This document shows, piece by piece, positions 1 through 4,238 of a stretch of 17,058 nucleotides of DNA. The translations under genes and the position numbers were made by a program. The notes beneath the pieces were generated by a model that saw only the letters and a program-made list of their open reading frames with translations, ran no database searches and was not told where the DNA came from. Positions within the stretch are counted from its first letter, which is position 1; every line of letters begins with the position of its first letter. The DNA is from CAVQBP01 sp964448105 (GTDB lineage Bacteria; Bacteroidota; Ignavibacteria; Ignavibacteriales; Ignavibacteriaceae), in assembly GCA_964448105.1 (NCBI GenBank), contig CAYUVK010000111.1, positions 1-17,058 on the forward strand, given 5' to 3'.

Positions 1-84
1 CATATATATTTAAAAACCTATTTACAATATTTATAAAATCTGCGAGACAAATTGTGATTGTAATAATTCAACTTATATATAAAA

Positions 85-121
85 TTGTTTTTCAAAATTG
101 CATTAACTAATTTTACACGCT
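85..121 (+). promoter_or_regulatory. Candidate Bacteroidota-type promoter of the fluoride operon
   Basis: TTG at 85-87 and TAATTTTA at 108-115 are separated by 20 nt. This resembles the Bacteroidota promoter pattern (a TTG-type -33 element and TAnnTTTG at -7), with the final G replaced by A. Transcription would then start near 119-122, which is where the riboswitch aptamer begins, and that fit is the main support. In such AT-rich DNA a chance match is quite possible. Confidence 0.35.
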
Positions 122-178
122 GCGATGGAGTTCGCTTTTAACCGTCCTTGTTAGCATTCCGGACTAATAACTCCTACT
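121..178 (+). ncRNA. Fluoride riboswitch aptamer (crcB motif)
   Basis: This is a cis-acting RNA that binds fluoride and controls the downstream fluoride exporter. The aptamer hallmarks are present in order: GCGATGGAGTTCGC at 122-135, AACCGTCC at 140-147 and GGACTAATAACTCCTAC at 161-177. Three helices can be paired by hand. GCGA 122-125 pairs with TCGC 132-135. GTCC 144-147 pairs with GGAC 161-164. The long-range pseudoknot GGAGT 127-131 pairs with ACTCC 170-174. The spacing and bases agree with the known crcB RNA consensus, and the next gene is crcB, the classic target. Very confident. Confidence 0.95.
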
Positions 179-206
179 CGTAAATATTTTTTAAGAAAAA
201 TAGGAG
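171..206 (+). promoter_or_regulatory. Riboswitch expression platform: anti-SD and SD of crcB
   Basis: The crcB Shine-Dalgarno TAGGAG (201-206) is the exact reverse complement of CTCCTA (171-176). CTCCTA overlaps the 3' strand of the aptamer pseudoknot (170-174). The spacer can also form a small ATTTTT/AAAAAT hairpin (186-191/196-201), which would bring the two segments together. Inference: without fluoride the 3' strand masks the SD; with fluoride it is locked into the pseudoknot, and ribosomes can load. I see no GC-rich terminator hairpin with a T-run here, which favours translational over transcriptional control. Confidence 0.6.
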
Positions 207-214
207 ATTTTTAG

Positions 215-607
215 GTGCAAAATTATATTATGGTATTTATCGGTGCAGGATTCGGCGGTGCATTACGCTATTGGGGTTCTGATATTGTTTATAAATTTTT
301 ACCAACCACTTTCCCATACGGTACATTGTTTGTCAATATTTTAGGAAGTTTTATTATTGGTCTGGTTATCTATTATCTTGATTCGAACAAATTGATTAAC
401 CATGATTTACGGCTCTTTTTAACTACAGGTTTTTGTGGCGGGCTAACTACTTTTTCAACTTTTTCTTTTGAAACTATAAACTTTTTAAAAGAAAGAGAAT
501 ATTTTCTTGCAGGCAGCAATATGATTTTAAATGTATTTTTAACATTACTGGCAATATTTATTTCTTATAAACTTTCCAACCTTTTGGTTGGTAAACTAAA
601 CTTTTAA
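215..607 (+). CDS. crcB: Fluoride ion channel CrcB/Fluc
   Basis: A small membrane protein (130 aa, the usual family length) that exports fluoride passively as a dual-topology dimer in the cytoplasmic membrane. Family motifs are clear: GAGFGGALRYW near residues 10-20, YGTLFVNILGSFIIG at 35-49 with the conserved Asn41, and TTGFCGGLTTFSTF at 70-83, which carries the central-site glycines/threonines and the phenylalanine box (F80, F83). Four hydrophobic membrane segments are visible. I take the GTG at 215 as the start because TAGGAG at 201-206 sits 8 nt upstream; an ATG at 230 would be 23 nt from that SD. It is preceded by a fluoride riboswitch and followed after 12 nt by a DUF190 gene, so fluoride probably induces both. 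Confidence 0.96.
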   Translation: MQNYIMVFIGAGFGGALRYWGSDIVYKFLPTTFPYGTLFVNILGSFIIGLVIYYLDSNKLINHDLRLFLTTGFCGGLTTFSTFSFETINFLKEREYFLAGSNMILNVFLTLLAIFISYKLSNLLVGKLNF

Positions 608-619
608 CCGGAGTTTAAA

Positions 620-976
620 ATGGAAATTAAAGGAGAGGCAAAACTATTAAGAATATTTGTCGGGGAGACAGATCTTATTGGACATATTCCTGTCTACGAA
701 AGGATTGTTCAGGAAGCGCGTAAAATTCACCTGGCGGGAGCAACAGTTTTTAAAGGAGTTATGGGGTTTGGCGGAACAAGCAGAATACATACTGCCAAAA
801 TCTTGAGGCTTTCCGAAGATATGCCGATGGTTATAGAAATTGTAGATGAAATTGAAAAAGTTGAAAAATTTTTACCTACACTTCACGATATCTTTGAAGA
901 AGCGAAAAGCGGGGGACTTATCACTATTGAAAAAGCCGATATTATAAAATATGTTGTGGGAAATAAAAATAACTAG
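620..976 (+). CDS. DUF190 family protein
   Basis: A small soluble protein (118 aa) of the DUF190 family, whose members have a ferredoxin-like/PII-like alpha-beta fold and no settled biochemical role. The family core runs over residues 8-90: RIFVGETDLIGHIPVYERIV, then the AGATVFKGVMGFGG segment, then an SEDMPMVIEIVDEIEKVEKFLP stretch. DUF190 genes are commonly found beside crcB, and here the ATG lies only 12 nt after the crcB stop, with GGAG at 610-613, so the two are almost certainly cotranscribed under the fluoride riboswitch. A regulatory or accessory role for the channel is plausible, but inferred from position only. No signal peptide or membrane segment is seen. Confidence 0.93.
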   Translation: MEIKGEAKLLRIFVGETDLIGHIPVYERIVQEARKIHLAGATVFKGVMGFGGTSRIHTAKILRLSEDMPMVIEIVDEIEKVEKFLPTLHDIFEEAKSGGLITIEKADIIKYVVGNKNN

Positions 977-1017
977 ATAAAATATTTATAATTAAAAAGA
1001 TATTTTAACTTATTTAT

Positions 1018-1161
1018 GTTGACCGCTTATTCAAAAAACCGTTAAAACGGTTATAAATAGTAATATTTTCTCATTAACTTCGGGATTAATCCCAAAGTTA
1101 ATGAAATCCTCGCACTTCAATAATTAACTGTTTTAACAGTTTTTCCGATTAGACTGTCAAC
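1018..1161. repeat. 144-bp inverted-repeat element with three hairpins (MITE/REP-like)
   Basis: A non-coding element between the fluoride operon and the DUF1697 gene. Its outer ends are GTTGAC (1018-1023) and GTCAAC (1156-1161). Just inside each end lies a short hairpin: AACCGTT/AACGGTT at 1037-1052 and AACTGTT/AACAGTT at 1126-1141. Read on opposite strands, the two ends align for about 35 nt, and each hairpin is followed by a T-run on its own outward strand. The middle (1072-1103) is a 32-nt near-perfect palindrome: CATTAACTT, then GGGATTAATCCC, then AAGTTAATG. This architecture suits a miniature mobile element or a REP-type repeat. The outward hairpin plus T-run could also act as a bidirectional terminator. 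No open reading frame lies inside. Confidence 0.7.
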
Positions 1162-1205
1162 TTGAGTTAATTTAACAGGAAATTTATTTTTAAAAGATAT
1201 TCAAA

Positions 1206-1760
1206 ATGGAAACATACATTTCAATCTTAAGGGGAATTAATGTAGGCGGGAAAAATAAAATTAAAATGCCTGATTTAAAAGAAATGTATGAAGAATTAAA
1301 ATTTAAAGATATAGTAACATACATTCAGAGCGGAAATATTATTTTTAATTCGAATCAAAATGTTTCCAATCAAAATCTTGCAAAGAAAATTGAAAAAGGA
1401 ATTAGTGAAAAATTTAAATTGGCAGTACCTGTAATAATTAGAACAATCAATGAAATGGAAAGCATTCTTAAAATTAATCCGTTTCTTAAGATGCCGGGAA
1501 TAGATATCGAAAAATTACATGTGACTTTTCTTGAAGAAATTCCCGAACAACTTAAGCTGAAAGAGGTTGCAAAATATGATTATTCCCCGGATAAGTTCAT
1601 TATTATAAATAAAGAAGTTTATGTTTACTGCCCTGATGGTTACGGAATGACAAAACTATCCAACAACTTTTTTGAAAATAAGCTTAAGACGGGAGCTACC
1701 ACAAGAAATTGGAGAACGGTAAATAAACTGGTAGAGTTAGCGGAGGGTATAGCTAAGTAA
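1206..1760 (+). CDS. DUF1697 domain-containing protein
   Basis: A 184-aa soluble protein of the widespread but functionally uncharacterised DUF1697 family, at the usual length. The N-terminal family signature is plain: YISILRGINVGGKNKIKM (residues 4-21), followed by DLKEMYEELKF and TYIQSGNIIFNS (about 38-49). A C-terminal motif GYGMTKLSNNFFENKLK (about 145-161) and TTRNWRTVNKL follow, as in other members. The ATG at 1206 is the natural start because the family's N-terminus begins immediately; the SD is poor (AGGA at 1177-1180 is 25 nt away). It stands alone, with repeat-rich gaps on both sides, so its neighbours give no clue to function. Confidence 0.9.
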   Translation: METYISILRGINVGGKNKIKMPDLKEMYEELKFKDIVTYIQSGNIIFNSNQNVSNQNLAKKIEKGISEKFKLAVPVIIRTINEMESILKINPFLKMPGIDIEKLHVTFLEEIPEQLKLKEVAKYDYSPDKFIIINKEVYVYCPDGYGMTKLSNNFFENKLKTGATTRNWRTVNKLVELAEGIAK

Positions 1761-1765
1761 TTGTT

Positions 1766-1801
1766 GATTGAATGGATGAATGATTGAATGATTGAATGAT
1801 T
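1766..1801. repeat. 8-bp tandem repeat, unit GATTGAAT
   Basis: About four copies of GATTGAAT follow the DUF1697 stop by 5 nt: 1766-1773, a shortened GATGAAT at 1775-1781, then 1782-1789 and 1790-1797, ending in a partial GATT. The short-period direct repeat in a non-coding gap suggests replication slippage. Stop codons and the mixed unit lengths argue against a coding repeat. Confidence 0.75.
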
Positions 1802-1910
1802 ACATACTTCATTATTTCCCCATAAATAGTTAAAATGTATTACACAAATACGCGATATTTTATTAAAATCATTTATTTTTATATTTACAATAAAAAGTAA
1901 AATTGAGTTT

Positions 1911-2255
1911 ATGAAAAGATACGAAAAACATATATTTATTTGTGAGAATAAAAGACCAACCGATGATCCGAGAGGCTGTTGCTCAGATAAAGGTAGCGTC
2001 GAATTAAGAGCAAAATTTAAACAGCGAATAAAAGAATTAGGACTTAAATCCGAAGTTAGAGCAAATGCTTCCGGGTGCTTGGATGCATGCGAATTTGGTG
2101 CTTCGGTTGTTGTTTACCCGGAACAAATCTGGTATGGAGGCGTTACTTTAGATGATGTTGAAGAAATTATTCAGAGTCATATTATAAATAATAAACCGGT
2201 TAAAAGATTATTTATTAAACATCCTAAATTCAATAAAGATGAAGTCGAAATCTAA
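1911..2255 (+). CDS. Thioredoxin-like [2Fe-2S] ferredoxin
   Basis: A 114-aa cytoplasmic electron-transfer protein of the thioredoxin-fold 2Fe-2S ferredoxin group (the Aquifex/Clostridium-type ferredoxins, also related to the NuoE C-terminal domain). The ligand pattern is visible: Cys11 in FICENKRP, Cys23/Cys24 in RGCCSDKG, and the CxxxC pair Cys56/Cys60 in ASGCLDACEFG. It continues with VVVYPEQIWYGGVTLDDVEEII, typical for the family. The C-terminus (about residues 98-114) is a basic extension. The start codon has no evident SD. Its last 17 nt overlap nth, implying translational coupling to a [4Fe-4S] DNA-repair enzyme. The redox partner is unknown. Confidence 0.88.
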   Translation: MKRYEKHIFICENKRPTDDPRGCCSDKGSVELRAKFKQRIKELGLKSEVRANASGCLDACEFGASVVVYPEQIWYGGVTLDDVEEIIQSHIINNKPVKRLFIKHPKFNKDEVEI

Positions 2256-2907
2256 GCCTAGTTCTAACCAGGCAGAAAATAAGCATGCAAAAGAGGTATT
2301 CGCTTTATTAAAGAAAGAATATCCGAAAGTAAAAAGTGCTTTGAACTTTTCTAATTCTTTTCAGCTTTTAATTGCAACTATACTTGCAGCACAATGTACC
2401 GACGAAAGGGTAAATATTGTTACAAAGGATTTATTCAAAAAATATAAAACTCCAAATGATTTTTTAAGGATTTCAAATGAAGAATTGGAGAAGGATATTT
2501 TCTCTACAGGTTTTTATAGACAAAAAGCTAAGAGTATAAAGAATTGCTGCAATGATTTAATTGAAAAGCATAAAGGTAAAGTTCCAAAAGATTTTGATGA
2601 ACTGAATAAGTTATCCGGTGTCGGAAGGAAAACTGCATCGGTAGTTGCAGGAAATGCTTTCGGAATACCGGCAATTGCCGTAGATACACATGTAATTAGA
2701 TTATCAAACCTGCTGGGATTTATTGATTCTACCGATCCTGTTAAAATTGAATTTAAACTCAAAGATTTGCTGCCGGAAGAAGACTGGATAAACTCTTCTC
2801 ACTGGCTTGCTACTCATGGAAGAAAAATATGTATAGCAAGAAAACCAAAATGCCTTCAATGCATATTGGGAAATAGTTGCCCTAGCTTCAACCCGGCAAA
2901 TGAATAA
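2239..2907 (+). CDS. nth: Endonuclease III (DNA glycosylase/AP lyase)
   Basis: A base-excision repair enzyme that removes oxidised pyrimidines and cuts at the resulting abasic site. It is 222 aa, a little longer than the common ~210 because of a basic N-terminal tail. The helix-hairpin-helix LSGVGRKTA carries catalytic Lys131, and the VDTHV motif holds the activating Asp149. The C-terminal [4Fe-4S] site is complete: Cys198, Cys205, Cys208, Cys214 (C-x6-C-x2-C-x5-C). LLIATILAAQCTDERV (about 43-58) is the usual N-terminal signature. The ATG at 2239 lies inside the end of the ferredoxin gene; the core homology begins near residue 16, so the exact start is not certain, but no better one is seen. 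Confidence 0.96.
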   Translation: MKSKSKPSSNQAENKHAKEVFALLKKEYPKVKSALNFSNSFQLLIATILAAQCTDERVNIVTKDLFKKYKTPNDFLRISNEELEKDIFSTGFYRQKAKSIKNCCNDLIEKHKGKVPKDFDELNKLSGVGRKTASVVAGNAFGIPAIAVDTHVIRLSNLLGFIDSTDPVKIEFKLKDLLPEEDWINSSHWLATHGRKICIARKPKCLQCILGNSCPSFNPANE

Positions 2908-2930
2908 CTTGTAGGTTTTAATTGAAATAT

Positions 2931-3005
2931 CATGCAGTCATGCAAAGGCATGCAGTCATGCAAACTCTAATAAATGCATGAATGCATGATTGCATGTAAT
3001 GCATG
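2931..3005. repeat. ATGCA-rich direct/inverted repeat block
   Basis: A 16-nt direct repeat CATGCAGTCATGCAAA occurs at 2931-2946 and 2949-2964, separated by GG. It is followed by a run of ATGCAT palindromes (2974-2979, 2982-2987, 2999-3004). The second direct copy can pair with TTGCATG (2990-2996) and TGCATG (3000-3005), giving a 13-bp stem with a small internal loop. The block fills the gap between nth and the HD gene. The stem could slow or end transcription, but it lacks a T-run. More likely a slippage-generated repeat. Confidence 0.65.
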
Positions 3006-3045
3006 TTTGAATTATCAATGAAATATTTTTAAAAGGATTTTAGAG

Positions 3046-3612
3046 ATGGAAGATAAATCAAGAGATAGAAATTATTGCTTATCATTGCTTAAAGAATATA
3101 CACAGAATGATAGTTTGCTTAAGCATGCTTACGCCGTGGAAACTTGCGTAAGAGCCTATGCCAAAAAATTTAATGAGGATGAAGAGTATTGGGGAAATGT
3201 AGCGCTTCTTCATGATTTTGATTATGAAAAATTCCCAACTGCAGAAGAACACCCGTTTAAAGGCTCGGAGATTTTAAAAGAAAAAGGATTCAGTGAAGAT
3301 TTTAGAGAAGCTATTCTTTCACACGCCGATTATTCCGGCGTTCCAAGGAATAATTTATTAAGAAAAACTTTATTTGCCTGCGATGAATTAGCAGGTTTTA
3401 TTACAGCTGTTACTTACGTAAGACCGAATAAGACTGTCACGGAAGTAGAGGTAAAATCCGTGAAGAAAAAATTAAAGGATAAAGCATTTGCCAGAAATGT
3501 AAGCAGGGAAGATATCCAATTAGGTGCAGTAGAGCTAGGAATCCCTTTAGATGAACATGTTGAATTTTGTATTAAAGCCATGAGAGAAAATAAGGAGGAA
3601 CTTGGCCTTTAA
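3046..3612 (+). CDS. HD-domain phosphohydrolase-like protein
   Basis: A 188-aa soluble HD-superfamily protein, a fold that binds divalent metals and usually hydrolyses phosphate esters or nucleotides; the substrate here cannot be told. The metal-site residues appear in order: His27 in LLKHAYAVE, the His56-Asp57 pair in ALLHDFDYE, His93 in ILSHADYSG, and Asp113 in FACDELAGFITAV. The length and the single domain match the small HDIG-type proteins common in this part of the bacterial tree. The start is set by AGGA at 3034-3037, 8 nt before the ATG. It stands alone between a repeat block and a gene-free stretch. Confidence 0.85.
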   Translation: MEDKSRDRNYCLSLLKEYTQNDSLLKHAYAVETCVRAYAKKFNEDEEYWGNVALLHDFDYEKFPTAEEHPFKGSEILKEKGFSEDFREAILSHADYSGVPRNNLLRKTLFACDELAGFITAVTYVRPNKTVTEVEVKSVKKKLKDKAFARNVSREDIQLGAVELGIPLDEHVEFCIKAMRENKEELGL

Positions 3613-3636
3613 TTTTTTTCTCCTGAATCTATAAAG

Positions 3637-3693
3637 ATAATGTACTTGATAATTAAAATTTTATTTCACTAAATTAAGCATAATTAAAAGGAG
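3637..3693 (+). repeat. Duplicated leader, copy 1 (possible promoter plus SD)
   Basis: This 57-nt segment recurs without gaps at 4091-4147 with about six differences by eye; the last 26 nt (3668-3693) are identical. Shared parts are TTG (3646-3648), TAAATT (3670-3675, 21 nt later) and a terminal AAAAGGAG (3686-3693). The pattern fits a Bacteroidota-type promoter followed by a Shine-Dalgarno, so it looks like a gene's 5' leader. It now runs straight into a gene remnant that has no start codon. Confidence 0.6.
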
Positions 3694-3694
3694 T

Positions 3695-3841
3695 AATAAA
3701 TATGTAACTGTTCCCTGGGATGGAGGAGGCCAGGATGGGAATGTAATAGCTAACGGAACATATTTTTACAAGTTGATAGTAAAGACAACCGACGGTAAAT
3801 ATAACACCAATGTAATAGGAAAAATTGCTGTAATAAGATAA
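3695..3841 (+). pseudogene. Remnant of a second porU-like gene: C-terminal sorting-domain tail
   Basis: Reading in frame gives 48 codons and a stop, from NKYVTVPWDGGGQDGNV through NGTYFYKLIVKTTDGKY to GKIAVIR. This is nearly the same as the last 48 residues of PorU in this window (8139-8285). By hand count 132 of 147 nt match, and from codon 13 onward eight of ten changed codons are synonymous. About 20 nt of 3' flank (to 3861) also match the flank of porU. There is no start codon in frame: the tail joins the SD-like GGAG at 3690-3693 directly. So it is a broken gene end, not an expressed protein. The synonymous bias suggests that both copies were functional before the 5' part was lost. Confidence 0.82.
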
Positions 3842-4090
3842 ATATTTTACCATTGAGTTCTATTACTTAAAGTTCTCTTTTATAATATTTAGATTTTAAA
3901 AATTAAAATAGAGAGGAATAAGTAATAAAATTTATAAATCCCATCTGTAATATTTTCTAGTAATAATTCTTCATATCAAGAAAAGATTTCGAAATTTAAT
4001 TGCGGAAAGCCTATTTTATATTTTAAGAGAATTGGCATTATGATTGTTATTAATTAAATTATAATTGAAAATTTGTTCGAATTTGCAGTA

Positions 4091-4147
4091 ATAATAGACT
4101 TGATTATTTTAATTTTACTTCACTAAATTAAGCATAATTAAAAGGAG
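4091..4147 (+). repeat. Duplicated leader, copy 2 (upstream of porU)
   Basis: Second copy of the 57-nt segment at 3637-3693. TTG (4100-4102), TAAATT (4124-4129) and AAAAGGAG (4140-4147) are all kept, so a promoter-plus-SD role is plausible. However, the AGGAG is followed by a short frame that stops after ten codons, and porU begins only at 4239. If transcription starts here, porU would have an untranslated leader of roughly 100 nt with an unused SD. Confidence 0.55.
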
Positions 4148-4238
4148 AATTTGTTAGAGATTTTTGCTACAAGAATATTCTGAAAATTTTTAGTTCCAAA
4201 TTCATATAATACTTAATTAATATTATATAGACTGATTA

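Larger units (their letters stand above)
3613..4238. other. 626-nt stretch without an intact gene
   Basis: No complete gene is present here. From left to right it holds a 57-nt leader-like repeat (3637-3693), a 49-codon remnant matching the end of porU (3695-3841) with matching 3' flank to about 3861, about 230 nt of AT-rich sequence in which I see nothing, the second leader copy (4091-4147), and 91 nt leading into porU. ATG codons in the plain part are closed by stops within a few codons (for example at 4040). I see no RNA gene. Confidence 0.7.

Noticed and set aside
1..84. Upstream gene end or RNA gene at the left edge
   Set aside because: Only AT-rich sequence with frequent stops; no cloverleaf or motif could be made out.
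1766..1801. CRISPR array in the GATTGAAT repeats (and in the 2931-3005 block)
   Set aside because: Units are 8 nt or irregular, with no unique spacers and no cas genes nearby.
2514..2762. 82-codon minus-strand frame opposite nth
   Set aside because: It is antisense to the catalytic core of endonuclease III and shows no family resemblance.
3695..3841. Functional small protein made of the sorting-domain tail
   Set aside because: No start codon in frame; the only ATG nearby (3702) is followed at once by TAA. It also lacks the YNYPNP beginning of the domain.
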